Shown here: in pieces, positions 19,445-27,421 of the stretch
How positions within the stretch are numbered: position 1 is the stretch's first letter
Layout of the letters: each line of letters opens with the position of its first letter
Assembly (NCBI GenBank): GCA_029838215.1
Contig: JALGVI010000011.1
Coordinates: forward strand, 26,705-90,704
Source of the DNA: Candidatus Helarchaeota archaeon
GTDB lineage: Archaea > Asgardarchaeota > Lokiarchaeia > Helarchaeales > RDOG01
Direction of reading: 5' to 3'
DNA length: 64,000 bases
Made by a program: the position numbers and the translations under genes
Notes under the pieces: generated by a model
Seen by the model: only the letters and a program-made list of their open reading frames with translations
Databases searched by the model: none
Told to the model about the DNA's origin: nothing

Positions 19445-20845
19445 TTGCCAGATTTAAATGCTGATAAGATCCCCGTTCATGTCGTGTTACTGGGTCATAT
19501 TGATCACGGTAAAACGAAGCTTGCAAGGCAGCTAAGCGACGTGATTTCAACTGCGGGATTGGACAAGCATCCACAGTCCAAAGAACGGGGAATTACCATT
19601 GACTTGGGATTTACGGCATTTACATTGAAGAATTACTTGGTCACCTTGATTGACGCACCGGGACATGCTGATTTAATTCGAAGCGTGGTTGCGGCATCAA
19701 CCATAGCAGATGCAGCTATATTGGTAGTCGCTGCAAATGAAGGTCCGAAGATCCAAACTGGGGAACATGTCTTGATATTGGATGGGTTCAAGATTAAAAA
19801 CGTGATTGTTGCACTAACAAAAATTGATTTGATTCGACCAGAAGAAATTCCAACAAGGATCAAGCAGGTTCGCAGCATTTTGTCAGGGACATCGCTTGTT
19901 AATGTTCCAATCATTCCTGTTTCAGGTCTGACTGGTGATGGAATTCAGGCATTAAAAGAAGCATTGGTAAATATTTTATCCCCTCCAGAACGGCTTCTTG
20001 ACGGGCAATTAAAGATGCCGGTCGATCATGCATTTTCTGTAAAGGGTTCAGGAACGGTAATGACAGGCACCATACATCGCGGACGAGTTTCCATTGGTGA
20101 TTTAATAGAAATTTATCCGGATCGGCAGGGAGGACGAGTCAGGTCCATTCAAGTCTTCAAGCAATCCCGAGAAAAAGCTAAAGCAGGAGACAGGGTCGGC
20201 ATTGCCGTGGCGGGCTTGGATCCCAACCGAATTTCGCGTGGTTGTTATATGGCTACTCCTGGATCTTTAAGAATCGTGCAAGAATTGGAGATCAAGGCTA
20301 AGATGAATGGTTTTTATAAAGGCGGTCTCCATCCAAAAATGATGGTTCATTTAACAATTGGAATGCCAACAGTCTCTGGAACCGTTTATCCATACGTGAA
20401 TGAAGATGGAAAAAAGATCATTAAGGAGAAAGTTGAACCTGGTGAAGAATTTAATGCTTTAATAAGACTTGGCGAGAAAATCACTGCGGAAGTAGGAGAC
20501 CCCGTATTGATTTCAAGATTGGACCTACCGGTAACGAGCCTCCGAATCTTAGGAAGCGGGAACGTTATAAATATGGATATCGAGGCCATTACTTTCTTTC
20601 GTGAAAAAATTAAACAAGGAATGGTACGTGGGACCCATCAGCGAGGATACATCTTGGATCAAATTGCACGAAGTAAGATTGGTGCGGAGAAGTTCCTGAA
20701 TTTGCAGGTGAAAACATATTCAGGAATAAAGGGGACGATTACCGAAACATTCGGAACGAAGGGATCCGTGATCGCAAAAATGGAACGTGATGTACAAGAA
20801 GGAGACGTTGTATTCGTGAGGATTTTAAGGAAGTATAAACTATGA
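19445..20845 (+). CDS. selB: Selenocysteine-specific translation elongation factor (archaeal type)
   Basis: A 466-residue translational GTPase. GHIDHGKTKLARQLSD is the P-loop, RGITIDLGF switch I, DAPGHADLIR switch II, TKIDL the base-recognition motif; beta-barrel domains 2 and 3 follow and a short C-terminal domain IV ends KGTITETFGTKGSVIAKM-like, as in archaeal and eukaryotic SelB. It brings selenocysteinyl-tRNA-Sec to the ribosome at UGA codons. The TTG start follows GAGAGGAAAAATCG, a good Shine-Dalgarno spacing. Its stop overlaps the start of the SepSecS gene by 4 bases (ATGA), and tRNA-Sec lies beyond, so the whole unit is a selenocysteine cassette. Confidence 0.94.
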   Translation: MPDLNADKIPVHVVLLGHIDHGKTKLARQLSDVISTAGLDKHPQSKERGITIDLGFTAFTLKNYLVTLIDAPGHADLIRSVVAASTIADAAILVVAANEGPKIQTGEHVLILDGFKIKNVIVALTKIDLIRPEEIPTRIKQVRSILSGTSLVNVPIIPVSGLTGDGIQALKEALVNILSPPERLLDGQLKMPVDHAFSVKGSGTVMTGTIHRGRVSIGDLIEIYPDRQGGRVRSIQVFKQSREKAKAGDRVGIAVAGLDPNRISRGCYMATPGSLRIVQELEIKAKMNGFYKGGLHPKMMVHLTIGMPTVSGTVYPYVNEDGKKIIKEKVEPGEEFNALIRLGEKITAEVGDPVLISRLDLPVTSLRILGSGNVINMDIEAITFFREKIKQGMVRGTHQRGYILDQIARSKIGAEKFLNLQVKTYSGIKGTITETFGTKGSVIAKMERDVQEGDVVFVRILRKYKL

Positions 20846-22161
20846 AAGAATTAAAAGAATATTTACGCGGTTTGGCACCAGAATCGTTTATTAAACGTGG
20901 AATAATTGGATTAAAAGCAAGTTTAGATCCCATCAAGAGATTATTCGAACAAAGACGCGTGCCTCAACAAGGATGGAATGAAGAACAAGTAAGAACTCTC
21001 TTTAAATTATTGTCTGCATTAGATACTGATAAAGATCCGGGTGCCGCACGCGTTGGAGAGCGTGAAGCGAGAATTATCTCTCCACTGTTATCTGAATTCG
21101 TTGCGGGTTTTTGTCATGGCATTGGAAGAAGCGGAGTTTTGTTTGCCGACCAACCAAAAGCACCCGGAGGATCGATCATGTATCGACTAACGAATCGATT
21201 GGCCTTGGATGCACTCAAGAGATTGGGAGTCCCGAATATTAAAACCGCTTTAGTATTACCTCTAGCAACAGGAATGAGTATTGCGTTGATATTGGCAACG
21301 ATCAGGCAACAAAAAAAGGGAAAGAAAGTTATTTATCCGCGTGCGGATCATAAATCACCTTTAAAAGCCATTTATCTCTCAGGATTGGAAGCCGATATCG
21401 TCCAAGGCGAGATCGTTGGCGATGCTGTCAGGGTTCCACCTTCAAGGATTGAGGAACGGATTACGGATGATACCGTTGCAATCTTATCTACGACCACGTT
21501 TTTTCCACCGAGGGAAAGTGATGACATCAAGGAGATCGCCAAGATTTGCAAAAAACACGACATATTCCACGTGATTAATAATGCATATGGTGTCCAAAGC
21601 GAAAAAACAATGAAAAATATTAGAAGTGCAATTGATGCGGGACGAGTCGATGCTTTCGTTCAGAGTACTGATAAAAATTTTTTGACTCCAGTTGGTGGTG
21701 CAATCATTGCTTCACCAGATCAACAGTTCATCGGGGATGTCAATCAAACACATGCAGGACGGGCCTCAGCAGCTCCCATAATTCAATTTTTAGCCTCGAT
21801 TCTTCTCATGGGGCTAGATGGATACCAAAAAATGAGACAAGAACAATTGGAAAATAAAAAGATATTAAAAGAAGGATTAATTCCAATTGCAGAACGGTGG
21901 GGTGAACGACTTTTGGCAATTGAAAATCCCGTTTCTTGCACGATGACACTTACAAATTTTGATCCAAACAAAGTAGGGGGAGCTTTATATAACTTGAGGG
22001 TAACAGGACCTCGGGCAGTCCTTCCTTCAGAGTGGGGATCTTCAATTGACGGATACCCTCATCCTTATCTAGTCCTAAATGCTGCCATCGGGTCGCGAAA
22101 ACAAGATGTTGAAGCGGTCTTGGTCAAATTGGAAAAAGCTTTTAGTCAAATAAATTATTAA
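20842..22161 (+). CDS. spcS: O-phosphoseryl-tRNA(Sec) selenium transferase (SepSecS)
   Basis: A 439-residue PLP fold-type I enzyme that turns O-phosphoseryl-tRNA-Sec into Sec-tRNA-Sec using selenophosphate. Visible signatures: RRVPQQGWNEEQV near residue 38, the phosphate-loop region FCHGIGRSGVLF, GARVGEREAR, HVINNAYGVQ (PLP-binding aspartate is replaced by Asn-Asn-Ala as usual in the family) and QSTDKNFLTPVGGA with the Schiff-base Lys. Slightly shorter than human SepSecS, like other archaeal forms. ATGA overlap with selB implies coupled translation. PSTK and SelD genes, which are also needed, are not in the window. Confidence 0.94.
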   Translation: MKELKEYLRGLAPESFIKRGIIGLKASLDPIKRLFEQRRVPQQGWNEEQVRTLFKLLSALDTDKDPGAARVGEREARIISPLLSEFVAGFCHGIGRSGVLFADQPKAPGGSIMYRLTNRLALDALKRLGVPNIKTALVLPLATGMSIALILATIRQQKKGKKVIYPRADHKSPLKAIYLSGLEADIVQGEIVGDAVRVPPSRIEERITDDTVAILSTTTFFPPRESDDIKEIAKICKKHDIFHVINNAYGVQSEKTMKNIRSAIDAGRVDAFVQSTDKNFLTPVGGAIIASPDQQFIGDVNQTHAGRASAAPIIQFLASILLMGLDGYQKMRQEQLENKKILKEGLIPIAERWGERLLAIENPVSCTMTLTNFDPNKVGGALYNLRVTGPRAVLPSEWGSSIDGYPHPYLVLNAAIGSRKQDVEAVLVKLEKAFSQINY

Positions 22162-22178
22162 TCGCATGAAAATTCAAT

Positions 22179-22294
22179 GGCGAGCCGTTGCACAGGTGGT
22201 CCTGGGCACCGGACTTCAGAGTCTCTAAAAAAATACGGAGCAATCCGGTATACCTGACGAAGGTATGGGGTTCGATTCCCCCGGCTTGCCGCCA
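22179..22294 (+). tRNA. tRNA-Sec (UCA) with a 23-nt intron at 37/38
   Basis: Acceptor arms GGCGAGCCG (22179-22187) and CGGCTTGCC (22282-22290) give nine pairs; the discriminator is G and CCA is encoded. The D arm is seven pairs (one mismatch) around a TGGT loop, the T arm has four pairs (9/4 type), and the variable arm is ATACCT/AGGTAT. All are marks of archaeal tRNA-Sec. The anticodon TCA is at 22216-22218 in a stem CCGGA/TCCGG. An intron of 23 nt (22220-22242) interrupts the loop. CUUC (22214-22217) pairs with GGAG (22237-22240) and is flanked by 3-nt bulges AGA and CAA: a canonical bulge-helix-bulge for archaeal splicing endonuclease. Lies 17 bases after SepSecS. Confidence 0.95.
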
Positions 22295-22342
22295 AATCTG
22301 CTCAAATGTTGCATTTTCTCTTAGAATATTATTCAATTTGAT

Positions 22343-22978
22343 TCATTGGAACTCTTCCGGATTTAATCGTTTTATCTCCGGATGTGCAGACGGATTAAAA
22401 CCAAAGACGATTTCGACAAATTGGTTGAGCATGTATGCCGTAGCACCCCAAATCGTATGTTCATCATATTGATAGTAAAATACCGGGAATTTTTTTCCAT
22501 GAAAATCAAAAAGTTTTTCAGAAAATGTATCTTTGTTTAGAAACACGTGAAGTGGTGTTTCAATGATGTATTCTACTTCTGTTTTATTAGGAGAATAATC
22601 GAATGGGTATTGAACGTATCCCACGAATGGTGAAATGACATAATGAGTTAACGTGAACATGTCATCCAGCTCACCGAGAATTTCGATTTTTTCTCTCGGT
22701 AAATGAATCTCTTCTTCAGTCTCACGAAGCGCAGTATCAAGTAGCGACTCATCGCCTTCTTCAATTTTTCCACCTGGAAAGGAAATTTCACCCTTATGTT
22801 TCTTCAGGTTATTTGCGCGTTTGGTCAATATTACATGAGGCTCATCATCTTTTTCGAATAATAAAAGAAGGACTGCTGAATGTCTATATTCTGGGTATGC
22901 AATCTTGAATTTGTTGCGATTCTTTAATGATTTTTTAACGTTTTCCTTGGAGAAAAATCGGATCGATGGCACTTTCAT
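22343..22978 (-). CDS. Nudix hydrolase, CoA-pyrophosphatase-like
   Basis: A 211-residue protein. The Nudix box is complete (GGKIEEGDESLLDTALRETEEEIHL spacing; the REtEEE core binds the metal), and it is preceded by the LTKRANNLKKHKGEISFPGG signature typical of the NUDT7/8/CoA-pyrophosphatase subgroup. It probably splits CoA or acyl-CoA into 4'-phosphopantetheine and 3',5'-ADP. The gene faces tRNA-Sec and SepSecS head-on, 48 bases from the tRNA end. ATG start; the next gene on the strand (polyferredoxin) is 22 bases upstream, so they may share a transcript. Confidence 0.9.
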   Translation of the reverse strand: MKVPSIRFFSKENVKKSLKNRNKFKIAYPEYRHSAVLLLLFEKDDEPHVILTKRANNLKKHKGEISFPGGKIEEGDESLLDTALRETEEEIHLPREKIEILGELDDMFTLTHYVISPFVGYVQYPFDYSPNKTEVEYIIETPLHVFLNKDTFSEKLFDFHGKKFPVFYYQYDEHTIWGATAYMLNQFVEIVFGFNPSAHPEIKRLNPEEFQ

Positions 22979-23000
22979 TCAACTTGACTTAAAGAAATCA

Positions 23001-23909
23001 TCAATCAATAATTCGAAATTTTAGTGCCTTTTCAGGACAGGCACCATAGCATTCCAAGCACATGTCGCAACTATGATGACCAATATGCTCGAACGGTTCT
23101 TTTAAAATGGGCACGTTCATGGGACAGACTTCTTCGCATTTTTTACACTTGTTACAATGTGTTGGGTCTCGTTTCAACCCAATTAATTTATATCGTCCAA
23201 AAAATCCCATGCAAGTCCCTGTTGGGCAAATATACCTGCAAAATGCACGTTGGATCACGAGATTCAAACCGATAAAAACAACAACGAGAATGACTTGCAC
23301 GATTAATACTGGATTTCTGGCGATGAAGTCCCAAACGCCCTGCAAGACGTTCGGAAACTCGCCTCGAATGATCATCCACGGAATTGTCGAGAATAAAGTA
23401 TTGTAAGGATCTATTGAGGTAAAAACGCCGTATTGAAAATATGAAATTGAAGGAAATTCCATGCCAACGAAATCACTCACTAAAAAGGAAAATCCATCAA
23501 CTACAGCATAACCTATGAATGCTGCGAGTAGGATTAGAGGAAGTAGGTAAGCGGTTTCCTCAAGCTCCTGTGAGAACTTGGCCTTCTTAAAAGGTATATA
23601 TGATACGATGTCATTGATTAATCCCATAGGACAGATCCATGCACAACAAGCGCGACCTGCAATAACCCCTATGATGAACGTGATACCCAGCGTGAAAAAA
23701 GGTATGACAGAAGCAATTAACTGCATTTCGACAATATTAAAGAAACCAGACACATTTGTATAAGGTGATCCGAATCCAATATCGATGGGTAGAATCCAGC
23801 CCTCCATCCAATAAAGAAGGGGCATCACGAAAAAACCCAAATTGAACAGAAAAAACGAAGTGACTTGAACCACCAATCGTATTAATCGCACTTTCAGCCT
23901 GCGTTCCAT
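23001..23909 (-). CDS. Membrane polyferredoxin, NapH/CcoG-like
   Basis: About 302 residues from the ATG at 23909; a TTG at 23921 is possible. Four to six membrane segments are visible (for example VVQVTSFFLFNLGFFVMPLLYW, LIASVIPFFTLGITFIIGVI, PVLIVQVILVVVFIGLNL), with two CxxxCP motifs of the NapH/NosR family (CCAWICPMGL, CRYICPTGT). The C-terminus carries two 4Fe-4S clusters (CNKCKKCEEVCP and CDMCLECYGACP). Such proteins pass electrons between the membrane and soluble ferredoxin-like partners. Partner unknown; it is followed on the same strand by the Nudix gene. Confidence 0.9.
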   Translation of the reverse strand: MERRLKVRLIRLVVQVTSFFLFNLGFFVMPLLYWMEGWILPIDIGFGSPYTNVSGFFNIVEMQLIASVIPFFTLGITFIIGVIAGRACCAWICPMGLINDIVSYIPFKKAKFSQELEETAYLLPLILLAAFIGYAVVDGFSFLVSDFVGMEFPSISYFQYGVFTSIDPYNTLFSTIPWMIIRGEFPNVLQGVWDFIARNPVLIVQVILVVVFIGLNLVIQRAFCRYICPTGTCMGFFGRYKLIGLKRDPTHCNKCKKCEEVCPMNVPILKEPFEHIGHHSCDMCLECYGACPEKALKFRIID

Positions 23910-24006
23910 TTTTCCAACCAAACTTCTTTAACCAATTTTAAATGCATGCACGAGTATAATGATTTGAAGCGGTTGTTGTAATGTCAAGCCAATGCTAAGG
24001 CATATT

Positions 24007-24117
24007 ATGGCGAGAAGAATGATCATGACAGTGATAACTTTTGCACGCAAGAGAAAAGACTCCTCGATCTTTAATAAATTTCAATACTTGATAGCCATAT
24101 TTCTTCTTGCTTTTTAA
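24007..24117 (+). CDS. Possible 36-residue peptide ORF with hydrophobic C-terminus
   Basis: An ATG-started ORF (basic N-terminus MARRMIMTVITFARKRK, hydrophobic end YLIAIFLLAF) with AAGG seven bases upstream. It ends ten bases before a hairpin with T-run that looks like a terminator, which is why it is listed. It is below any length at which coding can be shown from one sequence; it may be fortuitous. Confidence 0.25.
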   Translation: MARRMIMTVITFARKRKDSSIFNKFQYLIAIFLLAF

Positions 24118-24126
24118 GTTTTGCTT

Positions 24127-24205
24127 GGTTCATTCAATTTCAGATCGGCAAATACAGTCCGACATCATGTCGGGTCCGCACGGTATCTTCTGAACCAATT
24201 TTTTT
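24127..24205 (+). terminator. Structured RNA element ending in terminator-like stem and T-run
   Basis: GGTTCA (24127-24132) pairs with TGAACC (24191-24196) and is followed at once by AATTTTTTTG. Inside, ATAC (24152-24155) can pair with GTAT (24183-24186) and a strong hairpin CCGACAT/ATGTCGG lies at 24159-24173. This could be a terminator of a short transcript, or a small structured RNA ending in a terminator, sitting in the divergent gap between the polyferredoxin and acyltransferase genes. I do not recognise a known family, and it does not match the methanogen SECIS pattern I know. Confidence 0.45.
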
Positions 24206-24372
24206 GACTTTTCAGGTCATGGTTCCTTGTGAAAAATCAATTCAAGTGTAGAAAGTTATATTAACCGATTTTTTAAAATTCATGGCTTACCAAGAGCCAG
24301 TGGTTCGAAAAGTCTTTACACGACTTCACTACATTACTAAATTATCTTTCAAATGGATAAGAAGGACCACAA

Positions 24373-24386
24373 TTACATATTTAAAC
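24373..24386 (+). promoter_or_regulatory. TATA-like box upstream of the acyltransferase gene
   Basis: CATATTTAAACC lies about 45 bases before the ATG at 24428, at a distance expected for an archaeal TATA box with a short 5' leader carrying the GGAGAGG ribosome site. It also argues for starting the protein at 24428 rather than 24353, since the longer frame would run through the promoter. Confidence 0.4.
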
Positions 24387-24427
24387 CTAAAGATTCTTGT
24401 AAGCTTGTTCTTATTGGAGAGGTTTCA

Positions 24428-25204
24428 ATGAGCAAAAATGAATTGGATTTCAGTCACGTTGAGAAGCCGTTTACAGAATATCGACGAACTTTCATTTTGG
24501 ATGCCATTCGTGAGAATAAGAAATCACATACCATAAATTTTTTGACGGAGTTGGATGTCACGGAAGTCGTGAATTTCTTCCGCGCTCATCAAGTCAAGAC
24601 TGGAGAAATCCTCTCCTTCACCGCTTATATGGTTAAATGTCTTGCTCAAGCCATTTCCGAAAATAAAGAGATGCACGCAGTACGGCAAAAAATGAAAAAA
24701 TTGATCATGTATGATGATATCGATGTAAACATCTTGATTGAAAAAAAAATTAATGGTGAAGGAAGACCTTATCCGTATACAATAAGGGCGGCAGACAAGA
24801 AGTCTTTTTGGGAGATACAACAGGAGATTCGCTCCGTTGTGGAAAATTTCAAAATTCCTCGGTTTCATTCTCTTCCTCGTTTCATTAGAAAGATATTTTG
24901 GTGGAAATACAGGAGTAGCGCACGCCTTCGAAAAAAAACCACGGGAACGGTTGGTCTTTCCAATTGGGGAATGAAAGGATCAGTATGTGGATGGCCCGTC
25001 ACAGCCTCATTTTTTACGATTTTTATAAGCATAGGCTGCATAATGAAAAAACCGTGGGTTGTTGACGAACAGATTAAAATTCGCGAGATCCTGCACTGCA
25101 CTCTCTGTGCCGATCATTTCATAATTGATGGCATTCCCCTGGCTCAATTCGCCACTCGACTACGAGAACTGGTCGAAAGCGGAAGTGAATTACTCAAAAA
25201 ATGA
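24428..25204 (+). CDS. 2-oxoacid dehydrogenase acyltransferase (E2 catalytic domain)-like protein
   Basis: About 258 residues from the ATG at 24428, which follows GGAGAGG (24416-24422). The fold is that of the chloramphenicol-acetyltransferase-like E2 catalytic domain: SFTAYMVKCLAQAISENKEMHAVR near the N-terminus and DHFIIDGIPLAQF at the C-terminus, where His and Asp of the HxxxDG motif are kept. There are no lipoyl or peripheral-subunit-binding domains, so it is a stand-alone catalytic domain; its acyl substrate is unknown. A segment near the middle (residues 150-190) is unusually basic. Such isolated E2-like proteins occur widely in archaea. Confidence 0.8.
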   Translation: MSKNELDFSHVEKPFTEYRRTFILDAIRENKKSHTINFLTELDVTEVVNFFRAHQVKTGEILSFTAYMVKCLAQAISENKEMHAVRQKMKKLIMYDDIDVNILIEKKINGEGRPYPYTIRAADKKSFWEIQQEIRSVVENFKIPRFHSLPRFIRKIFWWKYRSSARLRKKTTGTVGLSNWGMKGSVCGWPVTASFFTIFISIGCIMKKPWVVDEQIKIREILHCTLCADHFIIDGIPLAQFATRLRELVESGSELLKK

Positions 25205-25278
25205 CCGATTACCTGTTCAACTAAATACTTATAAAAGGCATGACGATATCTTACATAAAGAATTGGTGATGATTGAAG

Positions 25279-26448
25279 ATGTCAGCATCAAATGAAGCCG
25301 AAGACTTAATGAAAAAAATAAAAAAAGCAGCAAAAATTATTTCCAGCGCAGGCCCATTACCATTCCCCATATCTGATACGTTCATCAAGATCTTGAAATA
25401 TTACCTTGACGATGAAGACATTGAATTGATTAAGGCCTTTAAATTCAAGAAATCCATGACCATGGATCAACTGAAGAGCAAGCTAAAAGACCTTTCTGAA
25501 GAAGAAATCGATAGAAGAGCCGCCAAGCTCGCAAAGAAAGGTTTTATTTTTAACCAACCCAGCTCAAAGGGCTTGATGGTCTATCGTCTCTTACCCATTG
25601 TAATCATCGGAGCATTCGAATATACTTTCATGCCCAAACTCCCGGAAAATGAAGCCGAACTCGAACGACTCAGAAACATCGCAGTTTTATATGAAAAATT
25701 AATGGAAGAACTTCGAGATTCCATCCAAGAACGATACGATAACTTCTTGCCAATGTTCCAACAACAACCTCCAACCGATCGAACAATTCCACTCTTCAAG
25801 AATGCTGAAGGCAAGACAATCCCCATAAACAAGAGCATTCAAGCTGAAGAAGTCGTCCTGCCTGCACAAACCGTCGAAGAAATAATCAATAAATTCGATG
25901 ACATTGCCGTTGGAAATTGTTTCTGCCGTCAATACAGGGTAATGCTCGGCGGAAAATGCGAGATTGATGCTCCAATGGAAGTATGCTTCACGTTCGGAAA
26001 ATCTGCCAAGCACGTGGTACAACAGGGCTTTGCCAGAAAAGTCTCAAAAGAAGAAGCGCTAGAAATAATGAAAAAAGCCGAAGACGCCGGACTGGTCCAT
26101 AAAGCATTTCATAACGCATCCGATATTAACAAGATTGAAAATTCGATTTGTAATTGCTGCAAGTGTTGCTGTGATACCTTTGGCTTGTGGCGAATGGGTG
26201 CAATCCCGATGGTCAACTCAACCAACTTTTTATCTCAGGTAGATCAGGAGAAATGCGTCGGTTGTGGCACGTGCGAAGAACGATGTCCAACGGGAGCCAT
26301 CGCCCTGAATGCCGATAGCAAGGCTGAAGTAAATTCGGAACTCTGCATAGGATGCGGTATTTGTGCACACTTCTGTCCCGAACAAGCAATTTCGCTCAAA
26401 GAAGGCATGCGAACGGTATTTGTTCTGCCTCCACGTCTAAATAAATGA
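25279..26448 (+). CDS. Winged-helix/ferredoxin fusion protein with extra Cys cluster
   Basis: About 389 residues from ATG 25279 (GGTGAT upstream). The N-terminal third looks like a winged helix (MTMDQLKSKLKDLSEEEIDRRAAKLAKKGF). The middle has NCFCRQYR, KCEIDAPMEVCFTFG and CNCCKCCCDTFG, a dense set of cysteines that might hold an additional metal cluster. The C-terminus is a two-cluster ferredoxin: CVGCGTCEERCPTGAI and CIGCGICAHFCPEQAI. No enzyme activity can be read off; a redox-sensing or electron-carrying role fits. Its 3' end overlaps that of the convergent PARG-like gene by 12 bases. Confidence 0.85.
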   Translation: MSASNEAEDLMKKIKKAAKIISSAGPLPFPISDTFIKILKYYLDDEDIELIKAFKFKKSMTMDQLKSKLKDLSEEEIDRRAAKLAKKGFIFNQPSSKGLMVYRLLPIVIIGAFEYTFMPKLPENEAELERLRNIAVLYEKLMEELRDSIQERYDNFLPMFQQQPPTDRTIPLFKNAEGKTIPINKSIQAEEVVLPAQTVEEIINKFDDIAVGNCFCRQYRVMLGGKCEIDAPMEVCFTFGKSAKHVVQQGFARKVSKEEALEIMKKAEDAGLVHKAFHNASDINKIENSICNCCKCCCDTFGLWRMGAIPMVNSTNFLSQVDQEKCVGCGTCEERCPTGAIALNADSKAEVNSELCIGCGICAHFCPEQAISLKEGMRTVFVLPPRLNK

Positions 26449-27339
26449 ACTCAAATTCTTATTCTTTTTTTCTTTCAAGAAAAAACCACTAAATGGTCGC
26501 AAGATCCTTTCTGATCTTGAATTATCCAGTATGGCAAAAACGATTTTTTGAAAGGCATTCTTAAATAAGCCGCTTCCAGCTAAATGCCCGTGAAAATATC
26601 TCGCAACATCATCAGGGTTGTTACGGAAGACACCGCATCCCCAAGCTCCCAATACCAGCACGGAATGCCCGTGAATTACTCCTAAAGATAGGATTTTTTC
26701 GATTCGATCAACCATTACTTGCTTGATAAAGCTAATCTTTTTTGGCTCATTTCTTCTAACCGCACCGGCATTGACCGCTGGCGCCGTAATTATTGAGAGC
26801 CGATACGGTGAATCCAGTAATCCCCCGTCATCATCACGAAACACGGGGACCATCGGTGAATAAATCAAGTGATCTAAATAGAGATTTGACCTAAATCTCT
26901 TGTTCGCTTCATAATACCCTCGCATTTGTGCAATGCAGGGAAAAAGACCCGATGCTCTTGCAAGACTCTCTTCCTGTGCACCGCTACCCTTTAAAAAACC
27001 TCCTCCCGGATTCCTTGCAGAAGCAAAATTCAAGCAGGCAACGTCAGCATGTCCTTTCTTCACCACGAGACGACGAGCCGCACTCAATGTCGTCTCATTT
27101 CTCACTTCAAAAATGGTTTTATTTTCGACCTTTTTAACTCGAAGCAGTTTATTTCGACGTGAAAAAACCGCATCAAACATGTCAGGTTTATAATGGATTG
27201 AATTTGATCTCGCGAAATCAAGCATGTACTGAAGATCAACTAATTCGCCATGCTCATTTTTATACTTTCCCTTCTCCAAGATTTCCAGGGTTTCTCTTGC
27301 AATTGCCGCTCTTTCCGTTCTGGAACTCAATTTGATCAT
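26437..27339 (-). CDS. Bacterial-type poly(ADP-ribose) glycohydrolase (TIGR02452 family)
   Basis: A 300-residue macrodomain-like protein. The catalytic PARG signature is visible as NFASARNPGGGFLKGSGAQEE: the GGG loop followed by the QEE tail with the catalytic glutamates. Other family marks are ITAPAVNAG and VLGAWGCGVFRNNP. It should remove ADP-ribose from proteins. The C-terminal twenty residues are basic. A second, unrelated ADP-ribose hydrolase (33920-34912) lies on the other side of the 23S gene. ATG start; AT-rich promoter-like DNA upstream. Confidence 0.92.
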   Translation of the reverse strand: MIKLSSRTERAAIARETLEILEKGKYKNEHGELVDLQYMLDFARSNSIHYKPDMFDAVFSRRNKLLRVKKVENKTIFEVRNETTLSAARRLVVKKGHADVACLNFASARNPGGGFLKGSGAQEESLARASGLFPCIAQMRGYYEANKRFRSNLYLDHLIYSPMVPVFRDDDGGLLDSPYRLSIITAPAVNAGAVRRNEPKKISFIKQVMVDRIEKILSLGVIHGHSVLVLGAWGCGVFRNNPDDVARYFHGHLAGSGLFKNAFQKIVFAILDNSRSERILRPFSGFFLKEKKNKNLSSFI

Positions 27340-27421
27340 CTCAAGTCTAATTATCTATTAATAACGGAATCTCGATCATCATGTCATTTTTTTTCATTCT
27401 CCACAAGAACTCTAATATGAC

